In this document: positions 25,823 to 38,085 of the stretch, piece after piece
Position numbering within the stretch: position 1 is the stretch's first letter
How the letters are laid out: the number at the start of each line of letters is the position of its first letter
NCBI RefSeq assembly: GCF_025698545.1
Contig: NC_068575.1
Span: forward strand, 54,383,980-54,447,979
Source of the DNA: Gossypium raimondii
Taxonomy: Eukaryota; Streptophyta; Magnoliopsida; Malvales; Malvaceae
Direction of reading: 5' to 3'
DNA length: 64,000 bases
Notes under the pieces: generated by a model
What the model was told of the DNA's origin: nothing
The model's input: the letters and a program-made list of their open reading frames with translations, nothing else
Databases searched by the model: none
Translations under genes and position numbers: made by a program

Positions 25823-27404
25823 CATAATGAGTCCAAAATCGGCTAGACATCAAAAAATTCTGCAACACGGAAGGAATATGCAACGTGCTTTAACCTACTA
25901 ACACAAGAAACAAGAAAGTGTTAGAATGTGTAAAGGAACAATAAAAAGCAAAAACAACTAAAAACCTCAGGCTAAGAGTCAACCAAAATTGTTGAAACCT
26001 GAAAACCCGAAAAATTGCGAAGCAACATGACAAACTTCGTTCAAGGTGTTCTCGATTTCTAAAAATCACAAAATTTGAACTAGAGCCTCCTCAAATAATG
26101 TAGATCTGATCTGGAAAGTTTCAGCACAAAATTCAACCCACAAAAATATTTTTTAATTTTTTTCTTTTTTTTTGAAATTTCTTTTTTTTTATTTCAATCA
26201 CTTTTTTTGTGGGAAATATTTTTTATACTCTAAAATAGTGCCAAGAAATAGTATGTAAAATTTCAGATGGTTTAAAAAATGTTTACCCACTAAAAAAATA
26301 TATTTTCCAAAAAGTGTCGGGGTAAAAAAAATTGTTTTGAGGTTGTGTTAAAAATCCAACCTAGAAATGTTGACATTTTTCAACCTAGAAATGTTGAATA
26401 AATTCGGAAAAGAAAAATGCAAAGTGACAAGAGGAAGAAGGAAGAAGAATGATATATCGGGAAAATAAGGAAATAAGAAAAAAATGGAATTAAAATTTAA
26501 AAAGATTTTTATTGATTTATAATATATATTGTAGATTATGACATCATCATGCGACGTGTGACAACTCTATACAACAAACTTATAATTATATATTTTATCA
26601 TTATAAATTTAATACTAATTAATTATAAATAACTAGTTTAAAAATAATAAAAAATTATTTAATACGATTTGTTCTAATTATTATTAATAAAATTATTATA
26701 TGCCATAAAGAAAATTTTAATTATTTTTTAAGTTTATAAAATAAAATAAAATATCAATTGTATATGTACACATTTTAATATTTTGATTCAAAGGTCTTTA
26801 ATAGTATTTTTTATTGACAAAAGTAATCTTACCTCTCTTGTTGTGGTTGAATCCAAACATATACTTAACTATTAATTTTAATCTTATAGCTAGCTAGAGC
26901 ATTTAATTTCACTGATATAATAAATAATATCATTACCATTGCTAATTTTAATCTCATTGAAATTAATACATAAACAATAAAATGAAATATGAATTGAATT
27001 TAATGTATTTGCAAAACAAAACTTAATAGCAGTGTTTGCGCATAAAAATCACCAAACAGTTCTTATCTTTTATATATACACATACTAATCAACATGATTC
27101 AATTCACTCACGATTTCTTAGTTTTTAAAATCAAAACAAAGAGAAAATTATGGAAGAAATAATGGGTTCAATGTTCAATCAAATTCATTGAAATAAAATA
27201 TATCATTTCTTAAATATTTTATAATATAAGCTTTATAATTATTTTGTAAATAAATATTTGAAGAAAAAAAGTCAAAAATTAAAAATCAAACCAAAGTGAA
27301 ACGTAGATTAATTCAGTTTTAAAAAAATCCAATTCAATTTATTTGATTTTAGTGATTTATTCGATTTTGGTTATATAAAAATCAAACCGATGGTTAGTGA
27401 TAAT
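25823..27404. other. AT-rich DNA, retroelement leader-like at left
   Basis: Bases 25823-26460 resemble an untranslated retroelement leader, but no domain can be named. Bases 26460-27404 are AT-rich with no coding signal. Confidence 0.35.
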
Positions 27405-28115
27405 CCAAAAAAGCTAAAGTTATCTAATGTCAACGATAATATAAATAGAGAGAGATATGCGAGATTATTTAGGCTTTAGGTTGAATATGCTATGCTATAT
27501 CCCAGTAAAACATTCACATCTTAAAAGATCTCAGACCAATGTCCCCCCCATGGATATACCCGTCGCTGTGGCTCCAATATACTCTAGTCCACGTACCTAC
27601 GATACAGTGGTATTTACGTGTTGGATAGAAGAAACTTCTTTTATGCATTTTTTCTAAAAAAAATATTTTATGACGTTTCCTTAATTAACCATAATGTTTC
27701 AGGGTATCCCTTAACAGCTAATAATTCTCAGGAACCGATAAGAAATGAAGGTAATCTCATTGACTTGGAAAAAGGCATCGAATCATTAAAAAGAACCTGA
27801 TAGCATAGAAAGAGGGGGAGGAAGGCAGTAATAATGATAGGGTTGTAAAAGAAAAAAATAAATGGTGGAATGGGACTGAGCTTAGGAAGGGAAAGGCTGT
27901 TAGTCTCCGGCCCAGTCTTCTTTTGATTCTTTCACATAGGGATGTGCGCTTGAAGGCTTAAGTTGCTGCACACTTTTTGCATTTTGCATCGACCTCTCTC
28001 TCACCCTTATGACAAGCGTGGGTTGCTCTTGCTCTATAAGCTTCGTCAAATGAGCGCCTTTGACTTTTTATTATTTCCGTCTTGCCCTTTAACTTTTTAC
28101 CCTCAGCTCCAGTGC
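27405..28115. repeat. Remnant duplicate copy B, left part
   Basis: Divergent match to 2700-3640: shared landmarks are CCAACGATAA / TCAACGATAA, AGAGAGAGAT, TTGAATATGCTATGCTATAT, CATTCACATCTT, AGACCAATGT and later GGGACTGAGCTT and GTCTTCTTTTGAT. It has many small indels relative to copy A. The match stops near 28115 where unrelated DNA, including the Athila-like element, begins; it resumes at 37930. No bHLH exons are present in this copy. Confidence 0.75.
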
Positions 28116-28489
28116 CATATAGATTTTTATTCTAAAATTCACATTACATCGTCTTTTTCTTTCAAAATAAATAAATTAAAATTTATAAATTAGATCGAGA
28201 AGTGAATTAATTTTTTTAAAATTTTTATCTATATTTATTGTTAAAAATTGGTCTATATATGTCAATCTAAAATATACATGGCACGTCATATGTAACTATC
28301 TAACTCTTTAGTCAGTCGTATCGGTTTTTAATAGTAAAAATTGATGAAATTTTTAAAAGAAAGGACCAATTGCTTTTTCATATAATGTATATGAATTAAT
28401 TATACAATCGACTCATAATATAGAGACCTCCATGATACTTTCACCCCAATATCTATCACTTATACATACTTCTTATACGCTTTTTTTTC

Positions 28490-28990
28490 TTGAGGTTAAA
28501 TTTTGCTATTAGTCTCTACTATGCATAAGTTGTAAATTTAGTCTATGTACTATTTAAATTAATCAATTTTAGTCCATGTACTCTTCAAATTAATCAATTT
28601 TAATCCTTGTACTTTTCAAATTCATTTGGCTAAATTCTACCATTAGTCATCTATTGTGCATAAAATTGTAGATTTAGTTAATATTCTCGATTTGATTATT
28701 CTTAGTCGGTATACTTTTTGAAATTTAAATTTTATTATTGATACAAACGATAGTTGATTAACTAAATTTTTGAGTAATATGTGAAAATAACAAACCGACA
28801 TGACATTATACATTACTAAGATATTTGACACATTAAAATTTTAAAATAGTAGGATTAAACTTAATGAATTTAATAATTACCATATAGTCGGGACTAAAGT
28901 TTAAAGTTAAAAATATATAGGGATTAGAAGTGAACAAATTGAAGTACAAATACTAAATCCATAACTTCTAGGTTAAATTTTTTATAATGG
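28490..28990. repeat. Possible MITE-like repeat with inverted ends
   Basis: The left end (GTTAAATTTTGCTATTAGTC, then AAGTTGTAAATTTAGTC) is partly repeated directly at 28626-28680 and appears inverted near 28930-28985. The ATTTAGTC...GTACT phrases recur three times at 28540-28625. No exact terminal repeat or target duplication was established. Confidence 0.35.
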
Positions 28991-30528
28991 TTAAATGCTA
29001 CTATTAGTTTCTATATTTTGAAAAGATGGGGATTTAGTTCACCAAAACTTTAAGGGTTTTGTTTCATTGGACTAGGTCGCATATAACCTCGCTGAATTCC
29101 CTCGGAGCTCTCCCATTAACATATCCTTGAGCATTTCTCAAGACTCTCTACTATTCGACTTTAGCGCATCCGTACAACCCTCAGCGATGCCCCATCCCTT
29201 GAGCTCCCTCTCAAGGCACCTTTACTACCCTTGTTGCGACACCATGAGTCTCAACATACCCTCGACCTCTTGGCTCAATATCTCCTCTTAAGACGACATT
29301 ATCTTGAGAGGCTTTTTTTTCAAACCAAGTTTTAATACCACTAGTTATAGGTTGAGATTTTAGCTCAGCTCAATATATGACTTTAAACAGAAGCCAATGT
29401 TGCCTAAGTATTTTAAGAGCCAACTGTGATAAAGACACTCAAGATAGCCAAACTCAAACAAGGGGAAGTGTAGGACAATGCTTTGGAATTGTATTAACTT
29501 AGCAAGGTATGTACAAGAAGGCTTTACAAAAGATACTATTTATCTATGTTCACTATACGTTCAACACTCGCTAAAACTTACTCTCCCATGCTATCAGTAG
29601 TCCTAAAGGTGCCTCCCCATTTATAAGCAACCCCAAGATGATATATATAATCTAAGGTAGTTTAAGCCCCTTCGGGGTACTGTTCTCACACCCTCTGTGC
29701 TTCCAGACCCTTCCAACCCCATCTAGGTGCTACTCTTACACACTAGGTGTGTCTAGAACCTTTTATGCCCGCCTGGGCCAATCTCCCACATACTATGGGG
29801 CTCGCCAGGGTAGCTTTCCTCATTCAGTGGTGCTTACCGATTTGGAAGGTTCCAAAGAATTCCTTGAGCTGCACTGCTATTTTTCGAATGCTCTTCCACG
29901 CTTTTAGAGTCTTCCTCTACCTCTAAGAGCTTTCCCACACAATTTGGAGGCCTAGACCCCTAATTTTTCGAAAAGCCCTCTAGTGACCTATCGAGCAACT
30001 TGACCCAGTGGTTGCATATTTGGGCTTCATCATCGACACTTACACGCGGCTTGTGATACGGAGCCTTAGAGCTCCATGGGGTCTCCTATCTTGTTTCTAT
30101 CCTTCACTTTGATGTCTGGTGAGATTCCGTTCATAGCTTTTTTTTTTCCCTTTGCTTTGTGCAGCACTGAAGCTCATATATATTTTTTAGCGGCTAAGCA
30201 TCTCTATAGTCTCTTTTCGAATTTGAGCCTTGATGTTGGTGTCATCGCACCAAGGCTTCTTCTGGTGCTTGTCATGGCCAACTTACCGAGGGTGTTATTC
30301 GTCCTTGGCACCTCCACTATTAGTGTTCTCATCGATACCTTGGTGATTTTGACATCTCTTTTTGGACTTCTCGTTAGCATGGCCTCTATGAAAAGAGTGC
30401 ATATCGCTTGGGCCAATTGTCGTGACCGCTTGTCAAGATCTTGAGGTTCTTCCCATGTTGCTCCTTGCATGGTGACAAGGACAAAGTTTGTAGCAAGGTT
30501 TTTTTTTAGGTTTACGTTTTTGTTGTAT
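28991..30528. other. Unclassified repetitive DNA, possible copia LTR fragment
   Basis: Less AT-rich than its surroundings. Near 29316-29335, read in reverse, AGTGGTATTAAAACTTGG resembles the initiator-tRNA-Met primer site of copia elements (TGGTATCAGAGC type), which would make the DNA to its right an LTR in minus orientation. A reverse frame at 30204-30470 of 88 codons and an antisense frame of 122 codons overlap; neither is recognised. Treated as retrotransposon debris. Confidence 0.3.
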
Positions 30529-30533
30529 CTATC

Positions 30534-31705
30534 TGATAATACTCTAGAAAGACATATTTTTATGTATTAATTACATACTTATTTTGAGTATGATTATACT
30601 AATTTGAGCTATTTATGGTTTTTTATCTTGTATGGACTAAATTAAAGGTAAAAGGAAATTTGAGGGTAAAAAGCGTGAATTTAAAGACAAACAGGGCCAG
30701 CATGCGAAATAGGAAACAACTGGTGTCGAAAATGCAACGTGTGGCAGACTTGGGGGCAAAAGTGCGAAGAAGAGATTTTATAAACACAAGAATCTATTTA
30801 AATTTTAATTATATTAGGATTATTGTTAAGATTATTTAGATTTAATATTAGATTTTATCTTTTAGAATTTAATTAGGAATAAACTAGGTTTCTAAGTACT
30901 ATAAATAGGGGATAGAGTGACATAAATTAACACTAATCTTTTCTGTAAAAGTTCACTCTCCCAAAAAGCTCTAGCTTTTGTTCATTTCATTTATTCAATA
31001 AAATTCTATTTTTATTAAGTTTATTTCTTTTTTTTACCAAAAAGCATGAACCACTAAAACTCATCTAGCCAAAGGTTGTCGAGGTTCCCCAAAAAGGGTT
31101 CATAAGGCTTAGAATTCGCGTTTAGCCCTCTCAACGAGTATTCATTGTTTCTCCGCATTACGGGACTAACACTTCCGTCCATGTCCCTTCAAAATTAATC
31201 TTTTCATCTTGTGCAAAGGCAACCGCTTTGTATGTTTTGGGAATGTTACACAATTAGTTCGTTAGCTTACTGCGTCAGTGGTTGTCGAGTCCAAGAGACA
31301 AAATGGTGTGGCATTTACCATTGAAAAATGATGATCTAGTGTAAGATGGTCCCACAAAAGTGACGGTTAGATAGAGTTAGGTTCGTCTAAATCGTAAGTC
31401 TAAAATCTAAGTGGAGCTGGTGGTCGTAGGCGTCATCTTCCATTATAATTGGCTTATTCTGTTCGAAAAAATATCACTTAAAAGCCTAGGATTGAACTCA
31501 AGGAGGATCGAGATAACTGGAGGCTGAAATCTCTCCATCAAAAAATCTTTTTACTTAATCTCAATTCATCCAAACTTTTAATTATGTTTTTTTAATTTTT
31601 TTTCCAAGTATGCCATTTTTCTTGGGCACGACTTTGCCCCAGATCTCGAGGAATAGGAATTTGTGCAAATCCAGTCCCTGAGGATTTGACCCTACTTTTC
31701 TTATA
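30534..31705 (+). repeat. 5' LTR of Athila-like element
   Basis: Aligned along its length with 36665-37882. It lacks a short pyrimidine/AT segment present near 37690-37735 in the right LTR. The right edge is set by where the two copies diverge (CTTATA). The primer site lies 64 bases further on, farther than usual, so the true LTR could extend a little. A 74-codon frame at 30615-30839 has a counterpart in the other LTR and is not a gene. Confidence 0.8.
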
Positions 31706-31769
31706 TTATTCTTTTCGTTATTCTATAGGGATAGGATATTTTTGGTGCTCTCAATGATGCATCAAATTT

Positions 31770-31789
31770 TGGCGCCATTGCCAGAGACT
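31770..31789 (+). other. Primer-binding site of Athila-like element
   Basis: TGGCGCCATTGCCAGAGACT, the plant gypsy primer-site type TGGCGCCGTTGCCGGGGA, here with a few changes, just inside the 5' LTR and preceded by the GATGCATCAAATTT context common in these elements. Confidence 0.75.
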
Positions 31790-33842
31790 GGTAATATACT
31801 AATTTTGTTTCTTTTGTTTCTTATGACCAGATTTGCTCCAGGTATTCTTGCGTTTGATTCAAAAATAGAGAAGACTGCGAAAGCTAATCACAAGGAAACA
31901 AAGCTACGAAAAAGTAGTCAGAAGTGGTAGGGACTCAGAGTAACCCACTGCCAGAAATAGAAGCAGACGACGAAGTTGAGTCTAGGGTTAACGAAAACCC
32001 TACTCAAACATCGGAGAACGAAATAATAGGAGTCGATCCACCAGAAGAAGTGCTTGATGCAATGGTTAATGAAAACCCGAATCTAGCACATATGGCTTAA
32101 ACAATTAGGCAAATGGCTGAAGTTCCAGCAGAACAACAACCATTATGCATTGCGTATCCTACTATGTATACTGATTTTGAACTGCAGTCAGTATTTATCT
32201 AGTTATTACCGACTTTTCGTAGGTTGCGAAACAAAAATCCTCACAAATAACTGAAAGCGTTTCATATGGTTTATCTTAGCATGAAACCTCAAGGCGTAAC
32301 TGAGGATCAAATCAAATTGCGTGCTTTCCCTTTTTCCCTAGCAGATTCTGCTAGGGAATGGTTATTTTATCTACCCATAGATCTATTACAACTTGGACTG
32401 ATCTTTCTCATTTTTTTCTCAATAGGTTTTTTCTAGCATTGATTGCAGCTGAATTAAGAAGGGAGATCGTTGGGATAAGGCAAAAAGAAGTAGAGTCTCG
32501 TTACGACTATTGGGAGCGATTTAAGAAGTTATGAGCAAGTTACCCACAACATGGTATAACAGAATAGTTTCTGCTCTAATACTTCTATGAGGGCTTAAAG
32601 CCCATAAAGATGAATATGGTAGATGTTGCTAGTGAAGGAGTATTGGTCAACATGACTCCCCAACAGGCGAGAGACTTGATATCCACGATGGCTGCAAATA
32701 CTTAGCAATTTTGAGCCAATCCTGAGCCCACCAGAAGGGTTCATCAACTAGGTAATTCAACTTTAGAAGATAAAGTTGATCGACTTACTAATATCATGAA
32801 TTTTTTTTGCAGTAAAAAAAGGACCAACCTGACTATGCAAAATTTGTGCAACACACGAACATACAACAGACGCGTGTCCTAGTTTGTGTGATGATACTAT
32901 GGCCCATTTAGATGCTGTGGAGAATTTTCCTAGACCACCCCAAAGGCGATATGACCCTTATACTAATACCTATAACCCAGGGTGAAAAGACCATCCCAAC
33001 TTAAGTTATGAAACTAACCCACGGTACAACCAACCATACTAAAACTTGATTTCACAGTTGCCGCAAGATTCAAGTACCTTTCAAGAAACCATGGTCAATA
33101 AATTAGCAGCTAATATGCTTGATTTTCAACAGACAATCGAGGTGTCTATAAGAGAATTGACTACATCAATTGAGAAAATGAACTTACAAGGGATGTTACC
33201 GTCACAAATAGAACCTAATCCAAGACAACACGCAAATACAGTGACGTTGCGAAGTGGAAAAGTACTAGAACCAAATCCTGACAAGAATCTTGGTTAAGAT
33301 TCTACCCAGAAAAAGTAGGAGAATGATGAACAGGTCCAAACGAAACCTCTATTGCCCATAATTCAACCTCTAATTCTAGGACGATTAACTAACATTGAAG
33401 AGGTAAGGAGGAAAAAGAGATCCTCGAAGCATTCAGGAACGTCAAGATCAACATGCCATTGTTGGATGCCTTCAAACAAATTCCGCGATATGCCAAGTTC
33501 CTTAAGGAGCTTTGCACCAACAAGCGAAAGTTGACTGGAAATGAAAGAGTAAGTGTTGGTGAAAATGTATCTGCGGTGTTGTAGCGAAGGATGCTAGTAA
33601 AATGTAAAGATAGGGGCATGTTTACTATACTATGAAAAATAGGCCACTTAGGAATTAAAAAAGCTATTTGTGATTTAGGAGCTTCCATAAATGTAATGCC
33701 TTTTTCCATTCATAAATCGATTAACGCGGGTTTTTTTGATGAAAATAGGTGTTATCTTTAGTGTAAACTTTTATGTGATAAAAATGGAATAGGATAACGC
33801 TCCTAGGTCTTCAGACATCTTGTTGGGGTGACCTTTCCTTAG

Positions 33843-34340
33843 TAGGGGTGTTCATTCGGTTAACCGACCGGTTAACCGACCCGAAATTACTATAACCGAA
33901 TTAACCGACCTTCCAAAATTTTTAACCGTTAACCGAACCGAAATTTTTTCGGTTAATAAGGTCGGTTAACCGAAAATTATGTATTTTTTATTTTTGGTTA
34001 AAAATTACCCGAATTACCCGATTAATCGAATTAACCGAATTAACCGATTTACCCGAAAATTACCCAAATTACCCGAAAATTACCCAAAAAATTCGGTGTT
34101 GAGCTTGAGAAAAAATTGGGTCGGGTTTAATTTGACCTAGTTTAGGCCCTACCCTGCAAAATTCAGTTTACCCAATTTTTTCGGTTAACCGACTGGTTTC
34201 GAACCGATTTAACCGTTAACCGAAAAAATAAAAAAAATTAACCGACTCTCGACCGAATTTTTTCGATTAACCGACCGATTAACCGAACTCGGTCGGTTAA
34301 CTGAAAAAAAATTGGGTTAACCAAATTATGCACAGCCCTA
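33843..34340. mobile_element. hAT-type MITE (498 bp) nested in protease region
   Basis: Terminal sequences TAGGGGTGTTCAT and ATGCACAGCCCTA form imperfect inverted repeats. The element is flanked on both sides by TTCCTTAG (33835-33842 and 34341-34348), a perfect 8-bp target duplication as made by hAT transposases. The interior is built of degenerate GGTTAACCGA / AATTAACCGA units in both orientations, giving strong self-complementarity. It has no coding capacity. Joining the flanks restores the reading of the retroelement protease, which confirms insertion into an existing element. Confidence 0.92.
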
Positions 34341-36009
34341 TTCCTTAGTACTGCAAATACTAAGATTGTCGTAAGTAGTGGAACCCTCACGATGGAGTTT
34401 GACGGGGAGATCGTGAAGTTTAACGTTTATGGTGTTATTAGTCATCCTAGTGAAATTTTGAATGTAAACCGTGTCGACATAATTGACTCATTAGTAGAAG
34501 AAACTTTTGAGTCATCTTATGGAGATAAACCTAAAATGATGTTTGATGATTTTGATTATGTTAATGAATTGTTGTCTCCGATGAACACTAAACTTCTACT
34601 TTCTATTGTGCAGACACCAAATCTGGAATTCAAACCACTTCTCAAGCATCTCAAATGCGCATTTTGGAGAATGATGAGACTATTGCTAACTTAAAAGGGA
34701 TTAACCCCTTGACAGACACAAATAATATTTTCTCGGAGGAAAAAACGAAACCAAAGCAAGAGGCGCAAGGACAATTGAACCCAAACATAGTGGATATGGT
34801 AAAAAAAGAGAATTTCGAAGCCCATACGAATGAAAGAACTTAGCTGGAACAATCTCAATACTAGTTGGGGCGTCAAGCTAACGACATTAAATAAATGCTT
34901 GTTGGGAGGCAACCCAATTTTTATTTTATTTTATTATTTATTACTTTATTTTATTTTATTATTTATTACTTTATTTTTTTCGATATTAATAAATTTCTCT
35001 TCTTCTATCTAGGTAAACCGGCAAAGAAAAAAACTCAAGAATTGACATGCTTTCACAAACATCCCTTATTCTATCCCTATTCCAAGTAGGGATAGCGCAT
35101 CCTTACTTTATACTTACCCAAAAGCTGCACTCGAACACGTACCCTACAGCCAAACACCCTTTCTTCTACACCTTCAAACCCTAAACTTTTCCCCAATTTC
35201 ACCAAAATAACCCTTCAGCAGCCGTTCCCCTTCTCCATCACCTCTACCACCGATTTTTCCAACCACCATGGTTAGGACTAGAAGCCGTGTCGTGACCAAA
35301 ACCTCATTCGCCGTCAACAGTTGCTGGCGCTGATTCTCGGCTCCCCAACACGTCAATTTAGCTGACGAACACCTTCCCTTCCTTCCTCTCATTCACGCGA
35401 CGCATAACCTTCTCCTTCTTGCAGCTATGCATGAACGACAGTGACTACATGAGGAGTTTTTCTAAAACCTTTTTCTTTCAAATATTTGTTTTCTATTTTT
35501 CTTTCATATCGAGGATAATGTGTTTTAAGTAGGGGGAGTCATTCCTCATTATTTCTATAATTTTATCTGCTGCTTTTACTGTTGTGTTACTATTGCTGCT
35601 GCCTTGTGCTCATTTTTGCCCACATTTATTTTTAGTATATCCTGTCTCTTTTCATGCCTAAGATTTTAACTAGGAATTGCCCACTGTTTGACCTACGAGC
35701 ATGATTCTTGTCTACTGAGTTAGTTATGATTTTGCTATATTGATTTCATCTCCACTGTTTTCTTTTTGTTAGGCTAAAATAATTATGATTAATAAAGTTA
35801 ACACTATCTTGCTTATAGTAAAATCGATTAAGTCTAAATGCAAAGAGGACACTTAATACAATTGCATGCTAATTTTCTGTTCATGACTGTTAGGGAGTTG
35901 CTGAAACTTATTTTTGACACTTGATTGTTTTTCCTAGTCCTCCAAATTAAAATTTTGTTTCATGATAATAATAAGTTTTGATGCCTCCATGGTTATGAGT
36001 GCAGCATAA

Positions 36010-36320
36010 AACGTGACTAACTGAGTAACCGGGGTAAGGTGCTTGGGTTATTATCTTACTTCGCGTCAAAAGGTTGTGTGACGTGTTAGGAAAAACTCCA
36101 TTAACCGAAATTAAACAAAAAAATTTAGGAATGTGTTGGGTTGAGTAACCGGGGTGAGATGCTTGGCTGTCATCTCTCTTCGCATCAAAAGTTTCAATAT
36201 ATTCTTAAGAAAAAAACATATATAAATATAATAAATTAGGAGTATGTTGGGATGAGTAACTGGGGTGGGGTACTTGGTTGTCATCTCTTTTTGCGTCAAA
36301 AGGTTCAATATATTCTTAAG
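36010..36320. repeat. Three ~110-bp tandem repeats in post-pol region
   Basis: Three consecutive diverged units, each with GAGTAACCGGGGT (or GAGTAACTGGGGT), TGCTTGG / TACTTGG, a CATCTC or TATCTTACTT stretch, CGCGTCAAAAGG-like and TTCAATATATTCTTAAG sequence. They lie in the non-coding part between the internal deletion and the 3' LTR. Confidence 0.8.
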
Positions 36321-36664
36321 CAAAGAATAACCAAAAATAAAAAAAAGAAGGAAAAAGAAGTAAAAAATAATAATAAAGAATTGTATTTGGGGACTAAATG
36401 TGGAAACAAATTGGGTGTCTTGGTAAGTTTAGTAAATTACTTAATTTTCATGAAATAATTCAAGACGATTTAATTTTTGTGTGTTTAAATTGGAATACTT
36501 TTTCAGTTTTACTTAAAGCAAGCTAAATGTTCTCTTTATTTTCATATGCATTATGCCTAATTTTTATAAAACTTTGGAGTGATACTTCTTTCATGGTAAA
36601 ATCTAAATTTCATGGTGGATAAGATCCATACTTGAGGGAAAGTATGGACTAAGTAGGGGGAATT

Positions 36665-37882
36665 TGATAATATTTTGGAATGACATATTTTTATGTATTA
36701 ATTACATATTTATTTTGAGTATAATCTTACTAATTTGAGCTATTTATGGTTTTTTTATATTGTAGGGACTAAATTGAAGGCAAAAGAAAATTTGGGGGTA
36801 AAAAGCATGAATTTAAAGATAAAATGGGCCAGCATGCGAAATAGGAAACAAGTGGTGCCGAAAATGCAACGTGTGGCAGACTTGGTGGGAAAAAGTGCAA
36901 AGAAGAGATTTTATAAACACGAGACTCTATTTAAATTTAAATTATATTAGGATTATTGTTAAGATTATTTAGATTTAATTTTAGCTTTTATCTTTATTTA
37001 TCTTTTAGAATTTAATTAGGAATAGACTAAGTTTTCTAAATACTATAAATAGGGGATGGAGTGAAACAAATTAACACTCATTTTTTCTATAAAAGCTCCC
37101 TCTCCCAAAAAGCTATAGCCTTTGTACTTTTCATTTATTCAATAAAATTTCATTTTTATTAAGTTTATTTCTTTTTTACCAAAAAGCATGAGCCACTAAA
37201 ACTCATCTAGTCAAAGGTTGTTGAGGTTCCCAAAAAGGGTTCATGAGGCTTAGAATATGCATTTAGCCTTTTCAACGAGTATTCATCGTTTCTCCACATT
37301 ACGGGATTGACGCTTCCGTCCATATCCCTTTAAAAGTAATCTTTTCATATTGTGCAAAGGCGGCCGCTTTATATATTTTGGGAAGGTTGCACAGTCGGTT
37401 TGTTAGCTTATTGCGTTTGTGGTTGTCGAGCCCAAGAAACAAAATGGCGTGACATTCGCCATTGAGAAATGATGATCTAGTGTAAAACGGTCCCACAAAA
37501 GTGACGGTTGGCTAAAGTCAGGTTCCTCTAAATCGTAAGTCTAAAATCTAAGTGGAGCTGGTGGTTGTAGGCGTCCTCTTCTACTATAACTGGCTTATTT
37601 TGTTCGAGAAGGATCACTTAAAAGCCTAGGATTGAACCCAAGGAGGATCGAGATAACCAGAGGCTAGAATCTCTCCACCAAAGACTCTTTTCTCAACTCT
37701 GTTTATTTTTACAATTTCAATTTCAATTTACGCAATCTCAATTCATCCAAACTTTTAATTTTGTTTTTTTTATTTTTTTTCCACGTACGCCGTTTTTCTT
37801 GGACACGACTCTATGCTAGATCTCGAGGAATATGAATTTCTGTAAATCCAGTTCCTGAGAATTTAACCCTACTTTCCTTATA
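36665..37882 (+). repeat. 3' LTR of Athila-like element
   Basis: Starts TGATAATATTTTGG after the purine tract and ends CTTATA before the CTATC target duplication. The match to the 5' LTR is clear throughout but shows many substitutions, so the insertion is not recent. Confidence 0.8.
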
Positions 37883-37887
37883 CTATC

Positions 37888-38085
37888 TAATCTTTGGACA
37901 TCTGAATGCTATAATTGACATTTTTGTTAATGAAGTGTCTAAAAAGAAAAAGATGCAATCAGGAAAATTAAATTTAAAAAAAAAACAGATAGGCGGAGAA
38001 GACATTGTATAATGATGAAACATCCATACGCAGACCCACAAAGCAAAAGGGGAATATCATTCGCTAAACTGTAATCATTTATACA
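37888..38085. repeat. Remnant duplicate copy B, right part, and junction with copy C
   Basis: Bases 37930-38070 match 4240-4400 and 38970-39140 (AAAGATGCAATCAGGAAAATT, then GACATTGTATAATGATGAAA and TCATTCGCTAA). Near 38075-38090 the sequence switches to the equivalent of about 3335, so the end of one duplicate abuts the start of the next: a head-to-tail junction. Confidence 0.75.

Larger units (their letters stand above)
31742..34690 (+). pseudogene. Athila-like gag-protease remnant
   Basis: Broken plus-strand frames. Gag-like segments appear at 32110-32700 (repeated stops), then a gag C-terminus at 33046-33297 (NTVTLRSGKVLEP), a segment reading NMPLLDAFKQIPRYAKFLKE in the frame around 33430-33510, and the protease: a DLGASINVMPFSIHKS motif near 33670-33720 and then SSDILLG. 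The LGRPFLSTA motif is split by a MITE at 33843-34340, with a TGA where Arg is expected. The frame resumes after the MITE as TANTKI and MEFDGEIVKFNVYG (34392 on), ending near 34690. At least several stops make it dead. The DLGAS protease signature is typical of Athila elements. Confidence 0.8.
30534..37882 (+). mobile_element. Athila-like Ty3/gypsy element, internally deleted
   Basis: Two direct LTRs (30534-31705 and 36665-37882) beginning TGATAATA enclose 5 kb. CTATC directly precedes the left LTR (30529-30533) and follows the right LTR (37883-37887), a 5-bp target duplication. A primer-binding site (TGGCGCCATTGCCAGAGACT, 31770-31789), gag and protease remnants, and a purine tract (AGTAGGGGGAATT) just before the right LTR fix the plus orientation. 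Reverse transcriptase, RNase H and integrase are absent: the frame after the protease ends near 34690, and by 34890 the post-pol motif TTGTTGGGAGGCAACCCAA appears. The element lies inside duplicate copy B, so it postdates that copy. The Athila clade call rests on the gag-protease and post-pol motifs. Confidence 0.85.

Noticed and set aside
30076..30470. 122-codon forward and 88-codon reverse overlapping frames
   Set aside because: They overlap on opposite strands in repetitive DNA beside the Athila-like LTR; no family recognised.
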